Part shown: piece by piece, positions 35,816 through 48,120 of the stretch | Position numbering within the stretch: position 1 is the stretch's first letter | Layout of the letters: every line of letters begins with the position of its first letter | Assembly: GCF_003265705.1 (NCBI RefSeq) | Contig: NW_020312848.1 | Coordinates: forward strand, 53,901,808-53,965,807 | DNA: 64,000 nt | Direction: 5' to 3' | Source of the DNA: Callorhinus ursinus | Taxonomy: Eukaryota; Chordata; Mammalia; Carnivora; Otariidae | Program-made: the position numbers and the translations under genes | Notes under the pieces: model-generated | Databases searched by the model: none | Seen by the model: only the letters and a program-made list of their open reading frames with translations | Told to the model about the DNA's origin: nothing

Positions 35816-37028
35816 GAAGATAGAAGTAGCTGAGATGCTATTAGAGTGTTTCTTAAATGCAGATATATAGAGTTACTATGAGATTTGAATCAGATAATAG
35901 TCTAGATTGTAAAACATCTCTCTATATTAAAAAAGATACTTTCCAAATTTAAGTTATGATACATGAAATAGCACTTCTACATTTATGTGGCATCCTTGGT
36001 GTACACATTACTTAAAGACATTGTCTTTGTTATTTATTAATTCTAAAAATACTTTTGGTGTGTATTATTCTTATCAGTAATATTTTTACTTTATTATTTT
36101 GAGTTCATGTTTAGCTCTGTGCTTACCTAGATCACTAGAATAATCTGTTGGATGCCTTAATTTGATTTTAAATGGAATACATACCATAAGAAATAAGAAT
36201 TCCCACAGACATAATGCCTTTTATATGGGAAGAGTTTTTTTTTAAGCAAATACAAATGGTTATTCTTAATTTATATTCCCCTCTTTGCCTCTCAAGAGAT
36301 AGCATCACTCCCCATGTCTATTGAACCTATCATGTTCTGTTTTCTTTACTGATCTGTTTTAATCCAAATCTGTAAATATTGCCCTCCTCGATTAGCCTTC
36401 CTTCTCCAGATTTACTTTCAAGTAGGGTAATAGTCTGTAACTACTTTTAACCTGTCCCTTTGGACTATTAAGGATTCTACATTTAAGGATATATTGTTTT
36501 AGAACAATGGATATTACAATAATAAAAGTACCAGTAACGTATCTAAGAAGATGAAAGTCATGCAGCATTCTATTATGTTAAAAATTGGCATCTTTTGACA
36601 CCAGCTTGATATTTCTGTGAATGTCCATTCACCTCAAGTGGTTTCTTCAAATAATGAGTTAGCTCTCATCTATCCTTACAACAAATTGAGGCACCAAATT
36701 CAGCTTTGTGGACTGAATGATAAAACATTTGAGGGTCAGCTTAGCCATTCTTTGTTTTTATTGTCTTTGGTTTTGATCACTGGGTTATAAATACTTGTCT
36801 TATCTGGTTCCTTGGATTCTGTATCAGTAAATTCTGTAAGGTTAGAATATTGACTATTAAAAATCAGAGATTTGAATTTTAGGTTAAAGCATTTCAAAAT
36901 TTTTTTTCAAAGAATTTTTATGTATCTTTTAAAAACTTCAGTTTTGAAAAGTAGAAAATAAAGATAAGCAAAAAAAAAAAAAATCATATCTCACCACAGT
37001 TTTAAGATAGCCCAGAAAAAGTTACAAT

Positions 37029-37031
<3 letters not shown>

Positions 37032-37066
<35 letters not shown>
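37032..37066. repeat. (TG)n microsatellite
   Basis: About 17 uninterrupted TG units between 'acaatctc' and 'acgtttac'. Confidence 0.97.
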
Positions 37067-37069
<3 letters not shown>

Positions 37070-40029
37070 TTTACAGTCTTAATTTTTATTTTTTTTAGGT
37101 TGTAGTCATCAGAAAATTGCTAAATCAAAATGTAAACATATTTTTGGTACATATTCCCAGCCAGAAAGTTAGTACCAATTTATAGAACAGCCAGCTAAGC
37201 TTGCCCTTAGCTTAGTTTTATATATGGGTATTCCCATTTCCCCATTTCTTTGGCAAAACTGAAGATTATATTTTTTTCCATCATCCCTAATATGATTGAT
37301 CAAAAACATATTTCTTATTATTATGTCAATTTGAATTTTTTGACTATTAAAGAAGTTACATAGTTTAGCATATTTATAGACTATTTGTATGTCTCTAGAT
37401 GAGCCAAACGTGGTAATACCCATTTTGAATCTTCACATATAAAGTATCTCCCCAATTTACCTGGCCTCAAATCCCCTTTCATGCAGAGTATCTTTTCTCC
37501 TGTAACTCATTTTTGGGAAACGTTGTTCTACACTATGTAATATCATATTAAATTTCCAGAATCTATATCAAGAATTCAACAAGCAATCAAATGCAGTAGA
37601 TTGTTGTGAAGCAGGTTGCAATCCAATTAGATTCCATTCTTCATTATTTATATGATGCTAAAAATGTATAGGCACTAAATAAATCTTAATCAGTTGATTG
37701 ACCCATTAAACATTGGCAAGTCAGGTCTTTAAATATTAGGAAGGTCTTTGCTTAAATGTATCTAAAAAAGTTTCCGTGTGTATTTTGGAAGCATTGCTAT
37801 TATGTGAAGTTATAAGGACCTATTTTATGAAATAAATATCTTTCAGACAACTGAAGATACAAATATATACATTTCAAAAAATAAATAACATAGTTGGTTT
37901 ATTGTTATATGTCAAAATGTGGCCCGTTTTAACAATATTATTAACATGCATTCTCCACTTATCAGTTTATTTCTAGTATTTAAATAATGTCTACATAATT
38001 CCTCTATATAGTGAATTATATAGAATGTGAACTCTTTTAAGAAAAAAAATCCCAAGTCTACGTATTAACTCTGCTAAGTGGCTTGTGGGGTTAATGGGAA
38101 GTTCAGTTTAGGCAAATCATCTACATTGGGCTGCCCACCCTATCCTCGCCCCCACCCCCAACTTAATTAGTCTGTCAATCACAATTAGTATTGTTATACG
38201 TTTTTCACAGCTGCCTGATCAGTGCTTTGTTTCGGCCAAGTTTAGCAAATGGATGGTAGATTGAAAGTACTGTTGAGCAGGGGAGGATACTATGTTGAGT
38301 ATTCTCATTTTGAAGCTCTTCCATTGTTATATAACATATACATAAAGCAAATGAGTAAGGTATACTAAATAAACAAGAAGTTTGCAAAAACAAAGTAATA
38401 AGTGAGAGCCAATTCTAATAATGGGATTATTTAAAACACAAGCATTGGGGAGTAAAACTTTGCTTCCAGTGTTTCACTGAAGGTTTCTGAAAGGCAGCAG
38501 GTATTTAAGCAAAGTCTATATTCATAAGAATACGTGTATGTTGAAACAAACTATGTTGTTGACATCTCCTACTTGCGCACCACTTCTGTTAAAACTACAA
38601 AGACTGAATTAAGGTTTTACCTAGTTTTTAAAAGCCATCAGGTAGAATTTAATCTGCATTGTATGTCCCTGGATATATATATATATATTTTTATTTTCAA
38701 TAGAAAAAGATATTTTCTTAGGATTGTAAGCTGCTTGCAGAAAGAGAAAAAGCAAAATAAAGAAGTGGCAGACATTGTAAGCCATATACATTTTATTAAA
38801 AACAGTGATTTCAAATCTGGTACTTTGACCTTTAAAACTCTGTTCATCTTTGCAAGGAGCAAGTACGTATTATTTATAACATAATGAACTTATATTATGA
38901 GGAAACAGTCATAATAAGGAATTGGCATGCTTATGATTCATAAAATTGATTATATAATACCTGCCGTAATTGGTCATTCCTGCCTAGTAACCGAGAGAAA
39001 GGGGAAAAATCCTATGCTATTTTAATTTCTCCATCTTAATTATAATACTTTCTTGCTACAGGCTTTATGGTATTAACTTCCCATGTTGTAATTAACCACT
39101 ACATATCTATATTAATTTTTCTATTTTCTTGAACCCACAAACCTTTTTCATTATGTTATCATAAAGAGAATGATATTAAACACCTGAACACAGATCTGTG
39201 ACTCCAGTGGAATAATACTGATCTCAGAACTTTCTACCTAACAGTACTGAAGAGTCTTGTTTTCACAATCTGACTTACTTCCTTTCCTGAAAGAAGTTTA
39301 TGATAAGGGCAAGAACAGAGAGGAGTAGATACCCAAATATCAAGTTTAGTAAACAAAGAGTAGAGATATTTACATTGGAATGTAATAGAGGTAAATTGCT
39401 TTGTAAGGACTTCATTCTTTTATTCACCCTTAGTTGAATGTCAAATAAGGGGTAGGTATTCTGTTTGACCTTGCAGGAAATGCAAGGATTCACAGGGCTA
39501 ATCCCCAAAAAATTACCATATAGGAAGCCAGAAAAGCAGGTGTAAGGATTGACAAATATCCTGATCATTTTGATTACAACAATACTGAAGAATACAAGTT
39601 CATATTGGAATGTATAAGAGTATTGCATATCCAGACTGGGACTTCCCGGTGGGGGTCAGTCAGTAGAAACTTTCCAGAATATGTGACAACTGAGATCCAT
39701 TTGAAGACGGAGTTAGTCATAATAATTGGGAATATTACTGAAAGGCAAAACATGAAGTGAAAATATAAGACCACTTACACCAGAATAAAGCTACCTATCC
39801 ATAGGGAAATATTTCAGATTTTTTTCCCAGAGTCCCATAGTCATGTTCCACATCTAAGTGTCTCATGTAGGGTATCAGGTAGAGTCAGTAGTCTCAGCAT
39901 TAAAACACAGCAATTAAAAGTGATGGTATCAGCAGCAATTATTTCTCCTTATCAGAAATATCACATTTTCCTTATGTTATTGAAGAAAGAAATCATGGTT
40001 CCCTTCAAATGTTTTGTCTTTACGAAAAC

Positions 40030-40450
40030 CCACCTTTCCTTGAAGTGGGTATTGCACTGACCCCTTGGATGTGCTTCCGAAGTTTGTGACGAGCAATTGT
40101 CCTATTTCTTTAGGCATTCCAGCCTGAGGAAGTAATGCCCAGATTGTAGACTGGAAGCTGGAAAAAACCTATCTGGGGTGCCCAAATCTGGCAACGTTTC
40201 ACTATTTAAAGGCAAGATGGAAAATATCTAGAAAGTCAGATGCCCCCAGGAGAGAGTTTTTTGAAGCAGGTCCCTCTTGGGCTGATTATAAGACTAATCA
40301 GCCATTTATCAAGCAGGCCATTATGTATCTGACCATATGAATAAACATAATTCATGCAAATATAATTTATGTTAAATACATTCTCGAGTTATTATGCACA
40401 ATATTTTCTTCATCAAAAAGCAGTGACCAAAAGTGCACATATATTTGCAG
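40030..40450. promoter_or_regulatory. Candidate regulatory element with inverted TAATC motif
   Basis: Seen: unique sequence containing a perfect 9-bp inverted repeat, ggctgatta (40280-40288) and taatcagcc (40295-40303), with a 6-bp spacer, which places two TAATC cores in mirror orientation. An octamer ATGCAAAT follows at 40354-40361. Inference: a possible homeodomain/POU-bound enhancer. There is no conservation evidence. Confidence 0.3.
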
Positions 40451-41233
40451 TAATTCCTTTCTGCATCTTGAATTTCCCATTTTCCTCCTGCCATTGATGA
40501 GAGAATGGCAGTTTCTCTGATTAAGTTCTCCCCCTCCATACATGTCCCGGGTATTTGGGAGAGCGTTGCTTATTTCAGAGGCTATACATTAGGATAATAT
40601 TCTTAGATAGTCTGATGTGTAACATTTTAACAGTACTTTAGATTTTATTTTATTAACAAATCTTGACATCCTAGAAGGAGATCCCTGTCCTGGGCTCATT
40701 AATAAACAAATTTGAACACTACAGTCTCAGTCCTGACCTCAGAGGTACCCATTAGTGACTTCTCTCCATTGTACTGAAATGTAATCACAGACACTGAAGT
40801 AGCAGACCATTTTCTTTGTTAATCAAAAATAATTCAGAATCATTTACAGTTCAAAAAAAAAAGCAAGCTCTACAGACCCTTTGTTTTTGAGTGAAAAAAA
40901 TTGGGGGCTCCTCTTAATGCTCATATTTTTAAGATACCCATGATAGAATTTAAATCATAGTTGCAAACATAAAGTGGCATTTCTGTGTACAGTCTTTTAA
41001 AAAAAGAGTCAGTTTATTACATGTAAATCTGAAAGGTTATAGTCACCCACTCTGGACATGGAAAAGTTCCATAATTTATGAGTATGCCTCTCTGGCAGGA
41101 GTATCCTATGTCTAAAGCCCTGAAACCTTCCTCCTCTCCACGTTTCCACCGTTCATTAAAGGCAAACCCATTCACATGTTCCAAATATATTTTCACGGAA
41201 TGTATTTTAAAATCTCTTTAAAAACAAATATTG

Positions 41234-41438
41234 TGGGGCAGCTGGGTGGCTCAGTCGTTAAGCGTCTGCCTTCGGCTCAGGTCATGATCCCAGGGTCCTG
41301 GGATTGAGCCCCGCATCAGGCTCCCTGCTCAGCGGGGAGCCTGCTTCTCCCTCTCCCAGTCCCCTTGCTTGTGTTCCCTCTCTCACTGTGTCTCTCTGTC
41401 AAATAAATAAATAAAATCTTAAAAAAATAAATAAAAAC
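41234..41438 (+). mobile_element. CAN-SINE, sense
   Basis: Close to the family consensus, ending aaataaataaataaaatct then an A-rich tail. TSD aaaaacaaatattg identical at 41220-41233 and 41439-41452. Confidence 0.96.
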
Positions 41439-41452
41439 AAAAACAAATATTG

Positions 41453-41867
41453 CTTATCCATGAAGCAGAGGTAACATTTATTTCCAGTGTCACGTACGTT
41501 ACACTCAAGCCTCTATTTCTTTGCCAGTTGTTAAGATCTAATCTTATGCAAGAGGCTCGGACATTCAGGCATCACCATAAAGGCCAGAAAAGATGGCAGT
41601 TGTGTTTCACCACTAAGCCAGTGTAGTGTATGTCCTAAACGAGAGCACCAGGTTACGAGGCAATCAAGGCCCAAATTCAACCTACATTCTTTCCCCAAGC
41701 CATACACCTGAAACACTAAATCTGCCCAAAGATTCCTGAAGTGGATTAGTGGTGGCTCTTTGACCAGGATAAATAGCCTTCCATCAAATACAACAAAACA
41801 TATAGACTCCTTTCAGCCATAGGCTTGCAACAGTCAACTTGACTAAAAGAGCTGAATGGTTGTTGTT

Positions 41868-41904
<37 letters not shown>

Positions 41905-42614
41905 GAAATGTACATGTGTGCACTTACTCAGATAATTATCACATCTATTCATGCCAGTGTGGATAGTGCATGACTCTACCTCAGATAAAATACAAATGTG
42001 TTGTCCCTGTAAACCCCACCTTTTTTAGGGACTGACCCGACTATGATAATCTTGAATCTCCAAGAAACATAAAGGGTGTGTTTATGCCTATTTTATCAAT
42101 ATATAAATAAATCAGTATTAGAATAAATTTCATCTCCTATAATTCTGGTGTTCTTTGGATTCTGTTATCATAATCATGAATGCTCTTGTGGTCAAGATCC
42201 CTTAAGTAAAAGGGATGGATAGCTCTACCTTGAGGCATTAGGTTTACATTCCGAGGCCCGGCAAACCAGTTCATCTTTCTTCATTTGCATAGTCATCCCA
42301 CACTTGCTCTATTGTAAGGCACACACACTTTTATTATTCAGATACGTCTACAAGTGAGTATAAACATGGGGAGGTTTCCACCCAAAAGCTATTATTAAAT
42401 CAATGATATATCTTATGGTGAATACTGCCTTACAACTGAAGAATTGTGATTTCTTAGTATGGTGTTCATCTGTTATCAATTTGAGTGACAATTTTGCTCA
42501 GCCTAAAGTGGAGGGAGGCAGAATTTCTCTAATGGTGAGCTATGAGTTTGACTTTGATTTTTCCTATGTGTTATTTAGAATCTTTAATATTAATATCTTA
42601 ATGCCATTTGTTTC
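41453..42614. other. Unique sequence with a (TC)n tract
   Basis: No gene recognised. The only simple feature is the dinucleotide run at about 41873-41901. Confidence 0.45.
41873..41901. repeat. (TC)n microsatellite
   Basis: About 14 TC units ending 'tctgtgg'. It is not attached to a recognisable SINE. Confidence 0.95.
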
Positions 42615-42960
42615 TAAAGTAAACATTTTTAAAATTGTTCATTGTGAAATACACATAACAGAAAATTTAGCATCTTAACTATTTTTAAGTGTTTAATTCA
42701 GGACTGTTAAGTACATTTACATTATCGTGCAATCCCTCTCCAGAACTTTATCTTGCAAACTGAAACCCTATACCCATTAAACAACATTAAGTAAGCTTTT
42801 TATGAAGTATAATCTATACCAAAAAAGTACATTAGTCAGAAGTATGCAGCTACAGATTTTCACAAAGTGAATATGCCCATGTACCCAGCATCCAGACTGA
42901 GCAATAGATAGAACATTACTGGCACTTCTCTCACTCAGTTACTACTCTATACAACTGTTA
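42615..42960 (-). mobile_element. Old L1 3' UTR remnants, antisense
   Basis: Seen: 'attgtgaaatacacataaca', 'aaaatttagcatcttaac', 'tttttaagtgtttaattcag', 'aagtacatttacattatcg' and 'ctgaaaccctatacccatta', the L1M 3' UTR complement. A second UTR-like block follows with 'gattttcacaaagtgaatat' and 'catgtacccagcatccagac'. These are probably two different old L1 tails joined together. Confidence 0.75.
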
Positions 42961-43841
42961 TTTTAGATGTTGACTTTGCATCCAGCAACATTGCTAAAAT
43001 CACTTATGCATTCTGATAGATTGTAGATTTTTTTCGATTTTCTACATACACAGCCATGTTGTTCACAAATAATGATACCTTTTCTTCTCTGATTTATTGA
43101 GTTATTATGCTGTCCTTGACCTATTGTACTATCTAGGACTTTCATTAGAATGATGAATAAATTGGGGGATAATGGGCATGTTTGTTTTATCCCCCTTTCT
43201 TGGGGGGTGGGGGAAACTTTATATATTTCTCCAATAGGTATGATGTTGGCTGTAGGTTTCTGTAGCTACTGTCTCAGATTAAAGAAGTTCCCATCTATTC
43301 CTAATTTGCCACAGGTTTTCATCCTGAACAGGTGTTGAATTATTTTGATTTTTTTTCTGCATATAAGATTATCATATTATCTTAATTGATAATAAGATTT
43401 AATTAATTTTATTAATTGATTTAATTGATTTTCAAATACTAAACTAATTGGAAGTTTTTGTTTAAGACTGGTATTATTTCTTTCTGAAATTTTAGAAGAA
43501 ATTTAGGTAAAGTAAACTGGGCCTGGATATTTCTTTGTGGGAAAGATTCTAATTCAATTTTTTTAATAGATGTGGGATTATTTGGATTTTGTACTACTGT
43601 TGCTAAGGTTTTTCTAGGAATTGGTTCAGTTCATCCAAAACTTTAAATTCACTGGCATACATTTTTTATAATATCCTTGTATTTTAATACCTATATGATC
43701 TGTAATGATATTCTTTCTTAACTTACAATATTGGTTATTTTAATCTTTTATTTTTATAAGAGCAGTATTGATAAAGTTATATCAGTTCTTTTCTTTTTTA
43801 AGGAACATTTATTTTGTTGATTTTCCTTTATTGCATTTTTA

Positions 43842-45004
43842 GGACAAGCTAAACTTTAAAAAAATTAATACACTTTATATTTTAGAGCAGTTTTGGGGTA
43901 ATAGATAAACTAAGCAGGAAGTAAAGTTCCCATAGACTCCTTCCCCTGTTCCTTGCCCTCAGTTACCCTTATTATTAGCTTTGGTGTGATACATTTGTTA
44001 CAATTGAGGAACCAATATTACTACATCATTATTAACTAAAGTCCACATTTTAACATGAATATTGTTTTGCCTTTTCCAGAGCACCATATAGTTGGAATCA
44101 TACAATATATAGCCTTATCAGATTGCCTTCTTTTACTTAGCAGTATGCATTTAAGTTTCCTATGTTTCTTTTCATGGAACAATAACTGTTTGTTTTTTTC
44201 ACTGAATAATATTCTATTGTATATATGTACCACAGTTTGTTTATCCATTCACCTATTGGAGGAAATCTTGGTTGCGTGCAAGTTTTGGCAATTATGAATA
44301 AAGCTGCCATAAACATTTGTTTGCAGATATTTGTGTAGACCTAAGTTTTCAACTCATTTGGATTAATACATAGGACCATGATTGCTGGATTGCATGTTAA
44401 AACCATGTTTAGTTTTTTTTTTTTAATTTTTTTATTGTTATGTTAATCACCATATATTACATCATTAGTTTTTGGTGCAGTGTTCCATGATTCATTGTTT
44501 GTTCATAACACCCAGTGCTCTATGCAGAATGTGCCCTCCTCAATACCCATCACCAGGCTAACCCATCCCCCTCCCCCCTCCCCTCTAGAATAGGTATCTG
44601 CCAAATTGTCTTCTGTAATTGCTGTGTCATTTTGCCTTCCCACCAACAATGAATGGAAATTTCTGTCCTCCACATTTTTGCCAGTACTCGGTGTTGTCAG
44701 TGTTTTGGATCTTAGCCATTCTAATAGATGTGTAGTGGTGTCTCACTTATTTGCTTATTGTTGAGTTTTAAGAGCTTTTAGCATACTTTGGGCATGTCTT
44801 TTATCAGATATGTTTTTTGCTCCCAGTCTGTGGAGTTTTTCATTTTAATGAAGTCTGACTTATCAACTTTTTTCTTTTATGGATTATGCTTTTTGCATTG
44901 TATCCAAAAGCTAATTACCAAACCCGAAATCACCTAGATTTTTCTGTGTTGTCATCTAGAAGTTTTACAGTATTGTGTTTTACATTATGTCTGTGATCCA
45001 AATT
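43842..45004 (-). mobile_element. L1M 3' end inserted into the older L1, antisense
   Basis: Starts with the 3' UTR complement ('ttttagagcagttttggggt', 'gttcccatagactccttcc', 'tgtgatacatttgttacaat') and passes into the ORF2 3' end ('gaataatattctattgtat', 'tttgccttcccaccaacaat', 'tgttgtcagtgttttggat'). Flanks share an attgcat..tttta-like sequence, a probable decayed TSD. It is itself interrupted at 44411-44590. Confidence 0.78.
44411..44590 (-). mobile_element. Young L1 3' fragment nested in the L1M, antisense
   Basis: Begins with a T run and 'attgttatgttaatcacca', then 'catcattagtttttggtgc' and 'cacccagtgctctatgcag', and stops at 'cccctctagaa'. The host L1M sequence continues as 'ggtatctgccaaattgtctt'. 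This is the innermost member of a three-level L1 nest. Confidence 0.92.
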
Positions 45005-45425
45005 GCATGCTTTTAAATTTCATTAATTTCTGTCCTTAACTTTATTATTTCTTTTCTTTTACTTTCTTTGGCTTTAATTTACTGTTCCTTTTTTAACCTG
45101 TCAAGCTGGATTTTCAGATCATCAATTTTTTAACTTTTCAGTGTTTCTAATGTATGTATATAAGACTATAAATTTTCCTCTAAGTACAGGGGTAGCTGTA
45201 TCCCACAACTTGATACATTGTAGTTTCATAATCATTCAATTTGAAATATCTTCTAATTTCCATTATGTTTTTTTTTCTAATTCATAGATTACTTAGTCAT
45301 TGTTTAATTTCAAAATATTTTAGGATTCTTTAAATTATTTTTAACACTGATTAATTTCACAATGGTAAGAAACATACATGACTTCAAGCCTTTGAAACTT
45401 GTTGGCACTTGCTTTATGGCCCAGA

Positions 45426-46227
45426 ATAGTCAATGCCAAAGAGGAAGTAGAGTGATAGGAGGTCATCAAAGGCAAGGATCAGGTGCAAAGACATCAGAGC
45501 TGTATTCATTAATATCAAAACTTTACTCACTATTGTAAAACCAAAGAAGGGGGTCCTTTAATGTCTGAGCATTACAAAATGTTCTCAGAACACTTGACTT
45601 ACATATTAAAATTTAATAATTGTGATTATTTGGGGGTTAAGTTACTTTTCCAAACTGAGATTAAGGGAATTCAAGAAAACCTGATTTGCATCCTTATAAT
45701 AAAAGTATCTCTGACCTTTTATGGATGGCATTTCTGCCATCAATAAATGTTTGTTGGCCTAATGACCAATTAATTGGTAACAAAGAGATTTGAGCTATTT
45801 CATCGCTGCAGAAATAGTTTAGATGGTGGCTTAATAGGAGGAAAACAGTGTCCTTTAAAGATTTTTTTTTATCATTTTGGGTTAACGATAAGTTTCAGGG
45901 TGCTACATAAACTAGCAAGTTGGAATTTTTATAAAATTAAGAATTAAAATTTTAAATGACTTTTCTGTAAGAGTGATTGGCCTATAGCTGATATATTCTG
46001 TAATAGATGACTGATTTTGCTTTTAGAAATTTAGATTATTGTAAGTGATGTAAATTTTACCAAGGAAAGTAAGGCTGAACTTAAAATCTTAAAAAGCAAA
46101 ATCCCTTTAAATAATTAAACTATAAAAACCAAAGTTATGTATTGGTATTTGTGGAAAATTGGCCTCTAGTCTGGCTCCACTCTATGGTGTTTTAAAACTT
46201 CTTAATTAGGAAAAAATAATATTGATT
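45426..46227. other. Unique AT-rich sequence, nothing recognised
   Basis: No supported feature. Confidence 0.4.
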
Positions 46228-46522
46228 AATGAATACAAACTTTCAGTTATAAGGGGAATAAACTCTGGAGACCTAATGTACATATAGTGACCATGGTTAA
46301 TAATAACATGTTAATACTTAAAATTTGCTAAGAGAGTATAGCTCAAGTATTCTCAGCACACTCAGACACATCATGGTAACTATTGGAGGTGATGGATATT
46401 TTAACAAGTTAGATTGTGGTCATCATTTTACAGTGTATACACATATTACACATCTTGTTGTATAACCTAAATATATACAATTTTTATTTGTCAAAAACAA
46501 AATAAAAATCAAAACCATCCAA
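46228..46522 (+). mobile_element. Old L1 3' UTR, sense
   Basis: Seen: 'acaaactttcagttataagg', 'ataaactctggagacctaat', 'agtgaccatggttaataata', 'aaatttgctaagagagtata', 'gaggtgatggatattttaac' and 'acaatttttatttgtcaaa', the full order of an L1MA/MB-type 3' UTR. No ORF2 is attached. Confidence 0.9.
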
Positions 46523-47291
46523 AAAAATAAAAATGGATCTGCAAAACAGAGAGAGAGACTTTGGAAATGCCAAAGAGTCAAGGATGCTTTCAACATATTG
46601 TCTGACATCAACTACATGACCATTTGCAAAATTAAGTACAGAATAAGTATGCCTAAGATTTTTGTTCTCAGAATGCTTTCTGATGTGTTTATGTTTATTA
46701 ATGTTTGTTTTGGGAGAAGGGGCAAGTTTTCCACCCAAAACTGGCAAATCAACATTTTTAAAGTTTATTTCAACGCTTATTAAGATCTCTTAAGTAAATT
46801 TGATTTTTAAAATGTCATTGCTATAAAATGCAGTTTTCCAACAGAAACTAATAAATATTTCAAGATAGAAAATTCATAAATAACTTTCTATACTTTGGTT
46901 TTACAGGGGGGAAAATATGGTTCTCTCAATTTTTAAGGCTAGTACATAGGTCGTACATTTCAGTTTGCCCACGACAGCCCTGGTTTACATCTGCCTCTTA
47001 TGGTGATTATTAATATTGCCTCGTTTTACTCTCACACATGTCCCAGTAAATTCTATGTCACCCTGTTGGGTAGCCAAGCCTACTTAGGCCTTTAATAAAG
47101 ACTCCCATAAATCCTGTTACTCGGAGAATGGGTTTTTTAAGAACACCAAGGATTCAACAAAAATGAACTATAGTAAAGGTGGTTGAACAACACCTTGGAT
47201 TTGGGAGAAAAAGTAATTCAGGTGTCCAGTTCTTCCTCATATTTATTCTGTCTTATATCTTGATTTGTCCGAGCCCATAAAAATGGATAAT
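46523..47291. other. Unique sequence, nothing recognised
   Basis: No repeat or exon supported. Confidence 0.4.
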
Positions 47292-47310
47292 AAAAAGTAT
47301 GTTATCTAAC

Positions 47311-47540
47311 AGGGCGCCTGGGTGGCTCAGTCGTTAAGCGTCTGCCTTCGGTTCAGATCATGATCCCAGGGTCCTGGGATCAAGTCCCACATCAAAATAT
47401 TTTAGGATTCTTTAAATTATTTTTAACACTGATTAATTTCACAATGCTGCTCAGCGGGAAGCCTGCTTCTTCCTTTCCCATTCCCCCTGCTTGTGTTCCT
47501 GCTCTGTCTCTCTCTGTCAAATAAATAAATAAAATCTTTA
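47311..47540 (+). mobile_element. CAN-SINE with a foreign 55-bp internal segment
   Basis: Head 'gggcgcctgggtggctcagt' to 'caagtcccacatc' and body 'ctgctcagcgggaagcctgc' to 'aaataaataaataaaatc' are normal. Between them the expected 'gggctcc' is missing and 47392-47446 is identical to 45310-45364. TSD aaaaagtatgttatctaac (47292-47310) and aaaaagtctgttatctaac (47541-47559) shows an ordinary SINE insertion, so the patch came later or was carried in. Confidence 0.95.
47392..47446 (+). repeat. 55-bp templated insertion copied from 45310-45364
   Basis: From 'tcaaaatattttaggatt' to 'gattaatttcacaatg' the segment matches the old L1 ORF2 fossil 2,082 bp upstream at every base and in the same orientation. 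The first two bases (tc) are shared by donor and SINE, a 2-bp microhomology. Seven SINE bases are deleted at the junction. Confidence 0.95.
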
Positions 47541-47620
47541 AAAAAGTCTGTTATCTAACAAATGGCATAATTACATAGGAAATGTGAAAATACTTTGTAA
47601 ATTTTAAAATGCTATACAAA

Positions 47621-47814
47621 AAGGGGAGCCTGGGTGGTTCAGTTGGTTAAATGTCTGACTTGATTTCAGCTCAGGTCATGATCTCAGGGTCATGGGGTAG
47701 AGCCCCCCATGGGGCTCTGTGCTCAGTGGACAGTCTGCTTGAGATTCTTTCTCTCCCTCTGGGCCTCCCACTGCTCTCTCTCTCTCTAAAATTAATAAAT
47801 AAAGCTTAAAAAAA
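47621..47814 (+). mobile_element. CAN-SINE, sense, older subtype
   Basis: Head 'agcctgggtggttcagttgg', body with 'gagattctttctctccctct'. Identical TSD taaaatgctatacaaa at 47605-47620 and 47815-47830. Confidence 0.95.
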
Positions 47815-48120
47815 TAAAATGCTATACAAATAGTATGAACAAACCCACAGTATGGTTGAACTCAAAGTTGTACTTGTCAAGAACACAGGGTTAAATTAAG
47901 TGTAATTACTATGCAGGAGGGCAATCTATGCCCTGGAAACTTACATTTACATATTTTATCTTGCTATTATATCTTCATAGCAGATTAACTGACCCTAGAA
48001 TACTGGAGGATGCCAAAAGTAAAAGTTATAGTCTTATTTTCATTTCTATATGAGCATTTTCATGCATACTTTAATATCATAATTATAAGTAAAGCAGTAT
48101 TCACATATTAGAAGTTTTGA

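Larger units (their letters stand above)
35816..41219. other. Unique sequence, 5.4 kb, no young transposon
   Basis: AT-rich single-copy-looking DNA with a (TG)n tract at 37.0 kb, an (AT)n run near 38.67 kb, a poly-A near 36.97 kb and the candidate element at 40030-40450. The minus-strand frames at 39275-39628 (117 codons) and 39574-39774 lack recognisable domains. Confidence 0.5.
42961..45425 (-). mobile_element. Old L1 ORF2 body, antisense, split by another L1
   Basis: Left part (42961 to about 43840) has the complement of mid-ORF2 ('ttgctaaaatcacttatgc', 'tacacagccatgttgttcac', 'taggactttcattagaatga'). The right part resumes near 45005 with 'tttcattaatttctgtcctt', 'tatcccacaacttgatacat' and 'tgaaacttgttggcacttgc', upstream ORF2. 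The two halves join at 'ttgttgattttcctttattgc' when the intervening L1 is removed. It is decayed and without an intact domain. Confidence 0.8.

Noticed and set aside
41234..41310. tRNA gene suggested by the head of CAN-SINEs
   Set aside because: The heads are tRNA-derived but part of SINEs with bodies, tails and TSDs; not functional tRNA genes.
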